The notes below the pieces were generated by a model that had not been told where the DNA came from, made no database searches, and worked only from the letters and a program-made list of their open reading frames with translations. From NCBI GenBank assembly GCA_041918615.1, contig JAYRVH010000025.1:62001-126000 (forward strand): 64,000 nucleotides of DNA, given 5' to 3'. Below are positions 1 through 8,060 of this stretch, in pieces. The position numbers were made by a program, and so were the translations under genes. The DNA comes from JAEUJM01 sp041918615 (GTDB lineage: Bacteria; Actinomycetota; Acidimicrobiia; Acidimicrobiales; DATDAH01). Positions within the stretch are counted from its first letter, which is position 1. Each line of letters begins with the position of its first letter.

Positions 1-520
1 GGTCGAGCGCGGTCGGGGTGGCGCCCACGACCGCGTCGAGTTCGTGTCGCAGGCGTTCGATCGTCGTCGGGTCCGCGGCGGCGGTGGGCACCACAGGGGC
101 ACCGTCGAGGAACGTGCCGGCCAGGTGCTCGGTGATCTGGGCGGTCGCCACGGCGAGCTCCTGCGGGTCGACCCGGTCGGCGTGCGTCAGTGCCACCACG
201 CCTGTCGGCGCACCGAGCAGGTGGAGGATCTGGACGTGCTCCTCGGTCTGGGGCTTCCACCCCTCACGTGCCGAGACGGCGAGCAGCACCCCGTCGACCG
301 CCCCGCAGCCGGCCAGCATGTTGGCGAGGAACCGCCGGTGCCCCGGCACGTCCACGAAGCCCGCGGTGCGCCCCGACGCCAGGAGCGCCCAGGCGAAGCC
401 CAGATCGATGGTGAGGCCCCGGTCCCGTTCCTCCTGCCAGCGGTCCGGGTCGGTGCCGGTGAGACGGTGGACCAGGGTGGACTTGCCGTGGTCGACATGA
501 CCCGCCGTGGCGATGATCAC
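1..520 (-). CDS. selB: Selenocysteine-specific elongation factor SelB (C-terminal part beyond the window)
   Basis: SelB is the EF-Tu-like GTPase that carries Sec-tRNA to UGA codons marked by a SECIS hairpin. The frame read from a GTG at 520 gives the G1 loop GHVDHGKS at residues 7-14, then RDRGLTIDLGFAW (switch I), DVPGH (G3) and LTHAD in the place of NKxD (G4). This is the order found in SelB and EF-Tu N-terminal GTPase domains. The GTG overlaps the selA stop as GTGA, so translation is probably coupled. About 173 residues are visible; the family is usually near 600, so the winged-helix SECIS-binding part lies outside the window. Assignment rests on the GTPase motifs plus the selC-selD-selA context. 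Confidence 0.9.
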   Translation of the reverse strand, partial: MIIATAGHVDHGKSTLVHRLTGTDPDRWQEERDRGLTIDLGFAWALLASGRTAGFVDVPGHRRFLANMLAGCGAVDGVLLAVSAREGWKPQTEEHVQILHLLGAPTGVVALTHADRVDPQELAVATAQITEHLAGTFLDGAPVVPTAAADPTTIERLRHELDAVVGATPTALD

Positions 521-1938
521 GGGCCCGAGGAGCGGGCGGCCCGGTGCACCGCCTCGACCAGGCGCTCGTCGTCCGCCGGGTCGAGCGACCGGAGGTGGAG
601 CAGCACCGAACCGGCGACGATGACGGCCAGCGCAGGGGGCGCCCCCCGGCGGAGGGCCTCGGCGAGGTGGTCGGCGCCGCCGCTCGGCGTGAGGGCGACG
701 GCCGCGCCCGGGAGGCCTCTGCCGGGCAACGACCCCGCACCGGCGGCGCCTTCGGCGGGGACGGCGGTGGGGTCGAGCCCGGCCGGGAGCCGGGCGGCCA
801 TGGCCTCGGCCCGCTCCTGCAACGAGGCGAGCTCCGCGGTGGCCATGCGCCAGAACGGCACGACGCTGGCCGCGGTTCCGCGCAGATAGGCATCGAGGGT
901 CCGCTGCAGTAGAGCACCCCGCACCTTGTCGAAGCGGAGGGCCCTGGCGAGCGGGTGACGGCGGAGGGCATCGACGAGGTCGGCCCGCCCACACACGATG
1001 CCCGCCTGGGGGCCGCCGAGGAGCTTGTCGCCGCTGAACGTGACGAGGTCGGCGCCGGAGCGGAGGGTCTGGCGCGCCGCCGGCTCGCCCGCCAGCCAGT
1101 CGGGAGGGCCCTCGGGCAGCCACGGGCAGCGGTCGTCGAGGAGGCCCGACCCGAGGTCGACGAGGAGCGGCAAGCCGTGCTCGTGGGCGAGGTGGGCCAG
1201 CTCGGCGGTGGGGACGCGGTGCACGAATCCCTGCACCAGGTAGTTCGAAGGGTGGACCTCGAGGAGGAGCCGGGTGGCGTCGCCGATCGCCTGTCGGTAG
1301 TCGGCGGGGTGCGTCCGGTTGGTCGTGCCGACCTCAGCCAGACGCGCGCCGCCGCTGGCGATGACATCGGGGATCCGGAACGATCCGCCGATCTCGACGA
1401 GCTGGCCGCGCGACACCACGACCTCCCCGTCGCCGGCCAGTGCCGCGAGCGCCAGCACCAGGGCGGCGCAGTTGTTGTTGACCACCAGCGCGTCCTCGGC
1501 CCCGGTCAGCGCGCAGAGTGCGTCGTCGAGCGACCGCAGCCGGCGGCCGCGTCGACCGGACGCGAGGTCGAGCTCGAGATCGACGGTACCGCCGAGGTGG
1601 TGCTCGGCGCTGTCCCCTGTCTCGCCGATCGGCGCCCGACCGAGGTTCGTGTGCAGGAGCACGCCGGTCGCGTTGAGCACGGTGCGCAGCGGTGCGGCCC
1701 GGTCGAGGTCGGCGGCGAGCGCGGCTCGCAGGTCGGCGTCCGAGGGCACGGTGCCCGCCGCGCCCGAGGCTCGTGCCGTCGAGAGCACCCGCTTCGAGGC
1801 CAGGCGGGCGAGGGCGGGCGCCACCTGCTCGGGTGCCGCTCGGGCGAGCTCGTCGACGGCCGGCAGCGCCCGGCGCGGGTCAACGCCAGGGTCGGCCCCG
1901 GCCCCGGCCCCGTGCCCGGCGTCGACCGCGCCGGTCAC
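517..1938 (-). CDS. selA: L-seryl-tRNA(Sec) selenium transferase
   Basis: SelA is the cytosolic PLP enzyme that converts Ser-tRNA(Sec) to Sec-tRNA(Sec) using selenophosphate. The 473-aa product matches the usual length. It has the conserved block LNATGVLLHTNLGRAP near residues 88-103 and the PLP lysine in SGDKLLGGPQAG (K305). The start is a GTG that overlaps the selD stop as GTGA, and its own stop overlaps the selB GTG in the same way. The three proteins are therefore probably made from one coupled message. Long open frames on the opposite strand here are GC-driven shadows. Confidence 0.95.
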   Translation of the reverse strand: MTGAVDAGHGAGAGADPGVDPRRALPAVDELARAAPEQVAPALARLASKRVLSTARASGAAGTVPSDADLRAALAADLDRAAPLRTVLNATGVLLHTNLGRAPIGETGDSAEHHLGGTVDLELDLASGRRGRRLRSLDDALCALTGAEDALVVNNNCAALVLALAALAGDGEVVVSRGQLVEIGGSFRIPDVIASGGARLAEVGTTNRTHPADYRQAIGDATRLLLEVHPSNYLVQGFVHRVPTAELAHLAHEHGLPLLVDLGSGLLDDRCPWLPEGPPDWLAGEPAARQTLRSGADLVTFSGDKLLGGPQAGIVCGRADLVDALRRHPLARALRFDKVRGALLQRTLDAYLRGTAASVVPFWRMATAELASLQERAEAMAARLPAGLDPTAVPAEGAAGAGSLPGRGLPGAAVALTPSGGADHLAEALRRGAPPALAVIVAGSVLLHLRSLDPADDERLVEAVHRAARSSGP

Positions 1939-2972
1939 CGGACCCGCACCGTCGGTCCGTGGTCGGGGGGATCCACGAGGCGGCCCACCAGGTGCGCCTC
2001 TTCCCCCGAACGCTCGGCGAGCGCCGCCGCGTACGCCTCGGCCTGTGGGCGGGGGAGGGCCACGAGCAGCCCCCCCGACGTCTGGGCGTCGCAGGCGAGG
2101 ACCCGCAGGTGCTCGGGTGTGGTGCCCCAGTCGACTTGGTCGGTTTCGGCCAGGTTTCGGGTGGTGCCGCCCGACACCGTGGTCGTGGCGAGCCCGGCCA
2201 CGCCGGGGAGCAGGGGCAGGGAGGCGCTGTCGATCTCTGCGCCGACGCCCGACGCCGCGACCACCTCACTCAGGTGGCCGACGAGCCCGAACCCGGTGAC
2301 GTCTGTGGCGCAGTGGGCCCCGTGGGCGACCGCGAGCTCGCTGGCGACCGCATTGAGCGTGGTCATGGCGGCGATGGCGGCGTCGAGGACCTCGGCGGGG
2401 CAGGAACCGCGTTTGGCGGCCGTGGTCACGACCCCCGTGCCGAGCGGTTTGGTGAGCACCAGCGCGTCGCCCGGCCGCCCGGCGTCGTTCGTGAGCAACC
2501 GTGCGGGATCGACGAGGCCCGTCACGGACAGGCCGAACTTCGGCTCGGCATCGTCGATCGAGTGCCCGCCGAGGAGCGCGCAGCCTGCGGTGGCGAGCAC
2601 CTCGGCCGCCCCGTCGAGCACCTCGGCGAGCATCGACCAGGGCAGCCCGTCACGTGGCCAGGCCACGATGTTGAGGGCGGTGACCGGGGTGCCCCCCATG
2701 GCGTAGACGTCGCTCAGCGCGTTGGTGGCGGCGATCCGCCCCCACGTCCGGGCGTCGTCCACCACCGGGGTGAAGAAGTCCACGGTCTGCACGAGCGCCC
2801 GCCGGTCGTCGAGGCGGTAGACGCCCGCATCGTCGGACCCCGCGGGGCCCACGAGCACGTTGTCGCCCGTCGGCAACGGCACCCGCATGGCGCCCAGCGC
2901 GGCCCGGAGCTCTCGCGACGACAGCTTGCACCCGCAACCGGCCCCGTGCGAGTACGCGGTCAGGCGGACCAC
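1935..2972 (-). CDS. selD: Selenide, water dikinase (selenophosphate synthetase)
   Basis: SelD makes selenophosphate from selenide and ATP, the selenium donor for SelA. The GTG at 2972 gives 345 aa, the standard size, with GGAGG just upstream. The N-terminal catalytic motif reads SHGAGCGCKL at residues 10-19, so this is the Cys form and not a selenoprotein itself. Further conserved segments are NALSDVYAMGGTPVTALNI, GGHSIDDAEPKFGLSVTG, and CDAQTSGGLL near the C-terminus. The open frame runs upstream through the tRNA-Sec gene, but that part is not coding. Only 15 nt separate the tRNA 3' end from this start. Confidence 0.95.
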   Translation of the reverse strand: MVRLTAYSHGAGCGCKLSSRELRAALGAMRVPLPTGDNVLVGPAGSDDAGVYRLDDRRALVQTVDFFTPVVDDARTWGRIAATNALSDVYAMGGTPVTALNIVAWPRDGLPWSMLAEVLDGAAEVLATAGCALLGGHSIDDAEPKFGLSVTGLVDPARLLTNDAGRPGDALVLTKPLGTGVVTTAAKRGSCPAEVLDAAIAAMTTLNAVASELAVAHGAHCATDVTGFGLVGHLSEVVAASGVGAEIDSASLPLLPGVAGLATTTVSGGTTRNLAETDQVDWGTTPEHLRVLACDAQTSGGLLVALPRPQAEAYAAALAERSGEEAHLVGRLVDPPDHGPTVRVR

Positions 2973-2987
2973 GGGCCTCCGCTCGCG

Positions 2988-3083
2988 TGGCGGAGGCGAA
3001 GGGGAATCGAACCCCCCGCACCTGAACTCAGGTGCCGCACGGTTTTGAAGACCGGGGAGCCCACCAGGAACTCGATCGCCTCC
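2988..3083 (-). tRNA. selC: tRNA-Sec (anticodon UCA)
   Basis: On the minus strand the gene begins GGAGGCGA and ends TCGCCTCC, then discriminator G and an encoded CCA. This gives an 8-bp acceptor stem typical of bacterial tRNA-Sec. The anticodon arm is CGGT-CTTCAAA-ACCG with anticodon TCA. The long variable arm is GCACCTGA-GT-TCAGGTGC, and the T arm contains GGTTCGATTCC. Length is 96 nt with CCA, well above a normal tRNA. It is the first gene of the selC-selD-selA-selB run and reads UGA as selenocysteine. Confidence 0.97.
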
Positions 3084-3370
3084 ACGCTCTGCCCGCCGCT
3101 CTGCCCGCCACGTCGGCCGCTTCGGAGCGGCCCCTGCACGGGCCGGACGATAGCAGCCGTCGGTGTGGCCCCGCACCGGCCGGCGAGCCGCGCATCGTCA
3201 CGGCCGGCGGGCTCGGACGGGTGCCGACGCCCCGACGGATCGGGAGGCTCGTCCCGTACGCTTGGGGGCTGGAGAGGCGCGGTTCCGAGCGGGCTCGGGC
3301 CGCGCCCTACCACCTCGAGTGCCATGTCATGATCGGTCGGCTCCCGGCGCTCGCTCCCTGAGGAGGGTCC

Positions 3371-4336
3371 ATGTTCCGGCACATCAGGCCAGCGGCCGTC
3401 ACGGCGTCGGTTGCGTTGGCGCTCACCTGCTTCTCCGTGGTCACGGGGGCTCCCGCGGCCACGGGCCAGCCGGCCGCCTCGCCGCCCGAGGTCACCCCGA
3501 TCGTCCCCGGTCCGGTCGCTCCGACTGCCGGCCCGAGGGTGATGCCGGCCTCGCCCGGCACGGTCACCGATGCCACCGAGCCCGCCACGGCGGCGCCCGT
3601 GCCGCCCTCCGGCGGCGCGCCGGTGGGCACCGAGTCGGTCATCGGGCCCGACGGTCGGGTGCGCGTCACCGACACCACGGCCTACCCCGCCAGCGCCATC
3701 GGCCAGATCGAGTTGGTTCGGTACAACGGGAGCGCGGCCCAGTGCACCGGCTGGCTCATCGACGAGAACACGATCCTGACCTCGGGGCACTGCGCGTACG
3801 AGCCCGCGCCCTCGGGCGACCGCAGGATCCGGTCCGCCACCTTCTCGCCCGGTCGCAACGGTGCCGTCACCCCCTTCGGCACCTGCGCGGTGCAGGCGTC
3901 GTCGGTGTGGGCACCCCTGGGTTGGCGGGTGAAGGGCAAGGCCTGGGCCGACTTCGCCGTCATGCAGCTCGACTGCAACGTCGGCGCGACCGTCGGTTAC
4001 TTCGGGATCTTCGCGGTCCCTGGTACGAACGGCCTCGCCGGGGTGCAGGCGAAGGTCGAGGGCTACCCGGGCGACAAGCCCTTCGGCACGCAGTGGAAGA
4101 TGGGCGGCACGATCCACCACTCCACGGACCGATCGGTGTTCTACGCCATGGACACCGCGGGCGGGCAGTCCGGCTCACCCGTCTTCCAGCCCAACCGGTC
4201 GGCGTGTGGTGGCCCCTGCGCCATGGCCATCCACTCCTATTCGGCCGTCGGCAACCCGCTGAACAACAGCGGCCCGCGGATCACCGCCGGCCGGTTCGAC
4301 CTCATCCGCGGCATCGCCGACGACAACGGCGGCTGA
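3371..4336 (+). CDS. Secreted trypsin-like (V8-type) serine protease
   Basis: A 321-aa exported peptidase. Residues 1-35 form a signal peptide (basic start, hydrophobic core, AxA-like end). A Pro/Ala/Thr-rich stretch to about residue 110 looks like a propeptide or linker. The chymotrypsin-fold catalytic residues are visible: His in LTSGHCAY, Asp in WADFAVMQLD, and Ser in GGQSGSPVF. The sequence resembles glutamyl endopeptidase (V8-like) proteins more than classical trypsins. AGGAGG lies 7 nt before the ATG. It is divergent from the selenocysteine operon and apparently monocistronic. The substrate cannot be read from the sequence. Confidence 0.85.
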   Translation: MFRHIRPAAVTASVALALTCFSVVTGAPAATGQPAASPPEVTPIVPGPVAPTAGPRVMPASPGTVTDATEPATAAPVPPSGGAPVGTESVIGPDGRVRVTDTTAYPASAIGQIELVRYNGSAAQCTGWLIDENTILTSGHCAYEPAPSGDRRIRSATFSPGRNGAVTPFGTCAVQASSVWAPLGWRVKGKAWADFAVMQLDCNVGATVGYFGIFAVPGTNGLAGVQAKVEGYPGDKPFGTQWKMGGTIHHSTDRSVFYAMDTAGGQSGSPVFQPNRSACGGPCAMAIHSYSAVGNPLNNSGPRITAGRFDLIRGIADDNGG

Positions 4337-4441
4337 TCCGGGTCCCGTCCCCGACCGACGACGGTCAGTCGCGCCGTTGTCTCCAGGAACAGGGGGCGCG
4401 GCCGGAGCGAGGTGGGGAGCGCTCGGGCGGGCGAGCGGGCG

Positions 4442-5395
4442 TCAGGGGTTGGCGACGACGATCGACTCGGCCTCGAGCACGGCCTGGAGGGACGCGATGG
4501 CAACCTCGATCTGGTCGTCGTCGGGCGGCCGGGTGGTGAGCGCCTGGAGGGCCAGCCCCGGGGCGGTCACCGCCTTGACGACCGCGCTGTCGGGGCGTCG
4601 CTTGGCCAGGCGCAGGATCTCGTAGGCCAGGCCGGCCACGAGGGGCAGGCCGAGCACCCGGCTGAGCACCAGCACGGGCCAGGACGCCTCGCCCACGAGC
4701 GAGAACACCACGATGGCCACCACGACCACGAGCAGCAGGAAGTCGGTGCCGCACCGGGCGTGACGCGTGCTGTAGCGCCGGGCGGCCTCGACGGTGAGCG
4801 GCTCGGCGTGCTCGAACGCGGCGATCACCATGTGCTCGGCCCCGTGGTACTCGAACGTGCGACGGATGGCCGGCGATCGCCCGATGGCGACCACGTAGCC
4901 GAGGAAGAGCGCGAGCCGCACGACGCCCTCCACGAGCACGAAGGCCCAGGTGCTGTCGCCGACGAGGCCGCCGAGGGCGTGGGCGACCGCCGCGGGCACC
5001 ACCGCGAAGAACGCGATGAACACGATGAGCGTGACAGCGGTGGCCAGTGCCAGCGACCGGTTCGACGCAGGCTCGCCCGCCTCTTCGCCCCGCTCGACCC
5101 CCGCCGACCAACGCAGCGCCCGGAGCCCCAGTTGCATGGTCTCCACCAGCGCCACGGCCCCGCGGACCACGGGGACGTCCTTCGGTCGCCGGGCCCAGGT
5201 GGGCACCTCGGCATCGGTGGTGGTGACGGTGCCGTCGGGCCGTCGGGCCGCCACCGCCCAGTGGCGGGGGCCGCGCATCATCACGCCCTCCACCACGGCC
5301 TGCCCGCCGATGGGGGTTTCCGGGCCGAGCGCCGGAGTGGGCGCGGGCCCGGGCGCCTGAGCGTCGCCGGGGGGCTGATCATCGGGCACGGTCAC
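4442..5395 (-). CDS. DUF1385 membrane protein (YqhQ-like)
   Basis: A 317-aa protein with the DUF1385 signature GGQAVVEGVMMRGP near residues 28-41. It continues with VVRGAVALVETMQLGLRALRWSA and several hydrophobic segments (around 120-180 and 215-255). The motif YHGAEHMVIAAFEH and the run YSTRHARCGTDFLLL are typical of the family. Function is not established; Bacillus YqhQ is the best-known relative. The Pro/Ala-rich first 25 residues are probably disordered. It is divergent from the amidohydrolase and convergent with the protease upstream. Confidence 0.85.
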   Translation of the reverse strand: MTVPDDQPPGDAQAPGPAPTPALGPETPIGGQAVVEGVMMRGPRHWAVAARRPDGTVTTTDAEVPTWARRPKDVPVVRGAVALVETMQLGLRALRWSAGVERGEEAGEPASNRSLALATAVTLIVFIAFFAVVPAAVAHALGGLVGDSTWAFVLVEGVVRLALFLGYVVAIGRSPAIRRTFEYHGAEHMVIAAFEHAEPLTVEAARRYSTRHARCGTDFLLLVVVVAIVVFSLVGEASWPVLVLSRVLGLPLVAGLAYEILRLAKRRPDSAVVKAVTAPGLALQALTTRPPDDDQIEVAIASLQAVLEAESIVVANP

Positions 5396-5554
5396 CTATC
5401 GGCCCCGGCGGACCGCCGGTTGAACATCCGACCCCTCGTTCTGGCGTCACGCACCGTCGCCCTGCGACGCTCGATGACCCCAGAACGGGTGGGGGGCGGT
5501 TCGACCTCCGTTGTAGGGTGACGCACTGGCGGGTCGCCAGAAACGGAGGCCGTC

Positions 5555-6790
5555 GTGTCAGAGAGCACCCCGATCCCCCTGATCGTCAGCGTCGACGACC
5601 ACGTGGTCGAGCCGCCGCACCTGTGGCAGCAGTGGCTGCCGGCCCGGTTCGCCGACCGAGCGCCCCGCGTCGAGCGCCACGGCCTGGCCGGCCTGACGTA
5701 CAAGGGCGGCACCACCTACGAGTACGACCTGGACGACGACGCCCCGCCCTGCGACATCTGGTTCTACGAGGACAAGATGTTCCCCCACAAGCGTCACGTG
5801 GCCTCGGTGGGGTTCGACCGCGACGACATGACCCTGTCGGCCATCACCTACGACGAGATGCGCCCCGGCTGCTACGAGCCGAAGGCGCGGGTCGAGGACA
5901 TGGTGACGAACCACGTCGAGGCCTCGCTGTGCTTTCCCACCTTCCCCCGGTTCTGCGGCCAGACCTTCCTCGAGGCCAAGGACCGAGAGCTCGCGCTGGC
6001 GTGCGTGCTCGCGTACAACGACTGGATGGTGGAGGAGTGGTGCGGCGACAGCGACGGCGCCCTCATCCCGCTCACGATCGTCCCGCTCTGGGATGCCGAA
6101 CTTGCCGCGGCCGAGGTGCGCCGCAACGCCGAGCGGGGCGTGCGGGGAGTCACCTTCAGCGAGATCCCCGCGAAGCTGGGCCTGCCGACCATCCACAGCG
6201 GTGCGTGGGAGCCCTTCTTCCAGGCCTGCGAGGAAACGCAGACGGTGGTGTGCATGCACATCGGGTCGTCGTCGCAGATGCCGGCCACCTCGCCCGACGC
6301 CCCGCCCGCCGTGGCGGCCACCCTCAGCTTCGGCAATGCCATGAGCTCGATGAGCGACTTCTTGTTCTCGGGGATCCTGGTGCGCCACCCCGAGCTGATC
6401 CTTGCCTACAGCGAGGGCCAGATCGGGTGGATCCCCTACATCCTGGAACGGGCCGACGACGTCTGGCACGAGCACCGGGCCTGGGGTGGCGTGCGCGACC
6501 TCGTCCCCGAGCCGCCGTCCACCTACTACTACCGCCAGATCTACGGCTGCTTCTTCCGCGACAAGCACGGCCTCGACTCGCTCGAGGCGGTGGGCGTGGA
6601 CAACATCACCTTCGAGACCGACTACCCGCACACCGACTCGACCTGGCCGGACACCTTGGAGGTGGCCGAGAAGATGATGGGCCACCTGCCCGCCGACGTG
6701 GTGCACAAGATCGTCCGGGGCAACGCCATCCGCATGCTCGGGCTCGACATTGGCTCCTCGTCCCTCGGAGCGCCTTCGGCATCCGGGTAG
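5555..6790 (+). CDS. Amidohydrolase-family protein with an altered C-terminus
   Basis: A 411-aa protein of the amidohydrolase_2 type (TIM-barrel metal-dependent hydrolase or decarboxylase). Supporting segments are ISVDDHVVEPPHLW at the N-terminus, MHIGSSSQMP in the middle, and FETDYPHTDSTWP near residue 352, which supplies the conserved late aspartate. The substrate is unknown. Family members usually end in NAIRMLGLD or similar; here 13 more residues follow, encoded by an inserted repeat that also supplies the stop at 6788. Removing the insert restores GLD followed directly by a TAG at 6906, 13 nt before the next gene. The start GTG at 5555 is chosen for the conserved N-terminus. Confidence 0.85.
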   Translation: MSESTPIPLIVSVDDHVVEPPHLWQQWLPARFADRAPRVERHGLAGLTYKGGTTYEYDLDDDAPPCDIWFYEDKMFPHKRHVASVGFDRDDMTLSAITYDEMRPGCYEPKARVEDMVTNHVEASLCFPTFPRFCGQTFLEAKDRELALACVLAYNDWMVEEWCGDSDGALIPLTIVPLWDAELAAAEVRRNAERGVRGVTFSEIPAKLGLPTIHSGAWEPFFQACEETQTVVCMHIGSSSQMPATSPDAPPAVAATLSFGNAMSSMSDFLFSGILVRHPELILAYSEGQIGWIPYILERADDVWHEHRAWGGVRDLVPEPPSTYYYRQIYGCFFRDKHGLDSLEAVGVDNITFETDYPHTDSTWPDTLEVAEKMMGHLPADVVHKIVRGNAIRMLGLDIGSSSLGAPSASG

Positions 6791-6899
6791 ACAGGTGCCC
6801 GCTGCTCCGCTCCGCTGCGCAGCGTTGACATTGGCTCCTCGTCCCTCGGAGCGCCTTCGGCATCCGGGTAGACAGGTGCCCGCTGCTCCGCTCCGCTGC
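6746..6899. repeat. Two 73-bp direct repeats inserted at a gene end
   Basis: The copies are 6746-6818 and 6827-6899, identical over 73 bp, separated by GCAGCGTT (period 81). The junction makes a 12-bp perfect palindrome, CGCTGCGCAGCG, at 6813-6824. The hexamer CTCGAC occurs at both borders (6743-6748 and 6900-6905), as a short target duplication would. The block contains the stop codon now used by the amidohydrolase gene and separates it from the DUF1214 gene. Confidence 0.9.
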
Positions 6900-6921
6900 C
6901 TCGACTAGGAAGGGGGACGAC

Positions 6922-8016
6922 ATGGGGGACCGGACGTACGACACGACGGCGGCGTTCCACGACCTGCTCGACCTGATCAAGGGGGCCGACCAGAGCTTCC
7001 TGGCGGGCGACCGGGCCGTGGGCGACGACGTGTTGGTGCTCGAGGGCTACCGATGGCTCACCGAGGTGCTGGGCGTGGCCCTCGACGTGTACCTGTGGGC
7101 CGATCCCGCCAGGCCCGAGTTCGTCGACCTGGTGGGCCCCACCCGCAAATTCGGCGGCGACAACGCGGACGCCTTCTACTCGTTCGCGCCCGTCGACCCC
7201 GCCCGGACCTACCGCGTCACCGGCGTGAAGGGCGACGCGGTGTACCTGTCGTTCACGGTGTACGGCGGCCCCGACGACGGGCGCTGGTCGGACCGCATCG
7301 TCGGGTGGCTGAACGACCGCGATGACTTCGCCGTGGCCGACGACGGGTCGTTCGAGCTCCTCCTCGGCCCTCCCGATGCCGACCCCGGCGACGGCACCGC
7401 GTTCATCGCCCTCACCCCCGACGCGGTCGCCTGCGTCACCCGCGACTACATGGAGCGGCCCCGCGTGGGCCGCCGGGCCACCTACGCCATCGAGGCGGTG
7501 GGCGGCCCCACCGACCCCCCGCCTCCGCTCGATGACGGCGCGCTGTCCGCCCGTTTGCGGGCCACCGCCAACTTCGTGCGCGACCTGCTGGCCATCTTCC
7601 CGTTGACGATGCCGCCGGCCGACGAGTCCAACGTGATGCAGGACCCGTGGCCCGTGCCAGAGGCCACCTACGGCTGGGCCGCCCCCGACGCCTGCTACGC
7701 CATGGGCCACTACGACCTGGCCGACGACGAGGCGCTCGTGGTCGAGGGGCGCTCGCCCGGGTGCGTGTTCTGGAACCTCTGCCTGTGGAACCCGTACCTG
7801 CAGACCTACGACTACCGTTACGAGCAGGTCACCATCAACGGCACCCAGGTGGCCTACGAGGACGACGGCTCGTGGCGTCTGGTGGTGGCGGCGAGGGACC
7901 CGGGGATGCCCAATTGGCTGTCCACCGCCGGCCACCCCCGCGGCCTGCTCTGGTTCCGCTGGTTCCTGGCCGAGTCGATGCCCGATCGCCCCATCACCCG
8001 GGTCATCAAGATCTGA
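6922..8016 (+). CDS. DUF1214-domain protein
   Basis: A 364-aa protein. Its C-terminal half carries features of DUF1214 proteins (FWNLCLWNPYLQTYDYRY, then WLSTAGHPRGLLWFRWFL near the end). The N-terminal half has RTYRVTGVKGDAVYLSFTVYGG. No signal peptide or membrane helix is obvious. The role of the family is not established. AAGGGGGA precedes the ATG. It sits downstream of the amidohydrolase and was probably co-transcribed with it before the repeat insertion lengthened the gap from 13 to about 130 nt. Confidence 0.75.
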   Translation: MGDRTYDTTAAFHDLLDLIKGADQSFLAGDRAVGDDVLVLEGYRWLTEVLGVALDVYLWADPARPEFVDLVGPTRKFGGDNADAFYSFAPVDPARTYRVTGVKGDAVYLSFTVYGGPDDGRWSDRIVGWLNDRDDFAVADDGSFELLLGPPDADPGDGTAFIALTPDAVACVTRDYMERPRVGRRATYAIEAVGGPTDPPPPLDDGALSARLRATANFVRDLLAIFPLTMPPADESNVMQDPWPVPEATYGWAAPDACYAMGHYDLADDEALVVEGRSPGCVFWNLCLWNPYLQTYDYRYEQVTINGTQVAYEDDGSWRLVVAARDPGMPNWLSTAGHPRGLLWFRWFLAESMPDRPITRVIKI

Positions 8017-8060
8017 CCGCGCCCGTCAGCTCCTACGGGATGGGCTCCGACGGAGTTGGT

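Noticed and set aside
955..2706. A 583-aa open frame on the plus strand opposite selA and selD
   Set aside because: It runs antisense to two certain genes, has Arg/Gly/Ala-rich composition and no motif; it is a GC-driven shadow.
1935..2972. SelD as a selenoprotein
   Set aside because: The catalytic position is encoded as Cys (GAGCGCK); there is no in-frame TGA.
2973..3176. The N-terminal extension of selD through the tRNA-Sec gene
   Set aside because: The tRNA fold is complete, and the GTG at 2972 with GGAGG upstream gives the normal SelD length.
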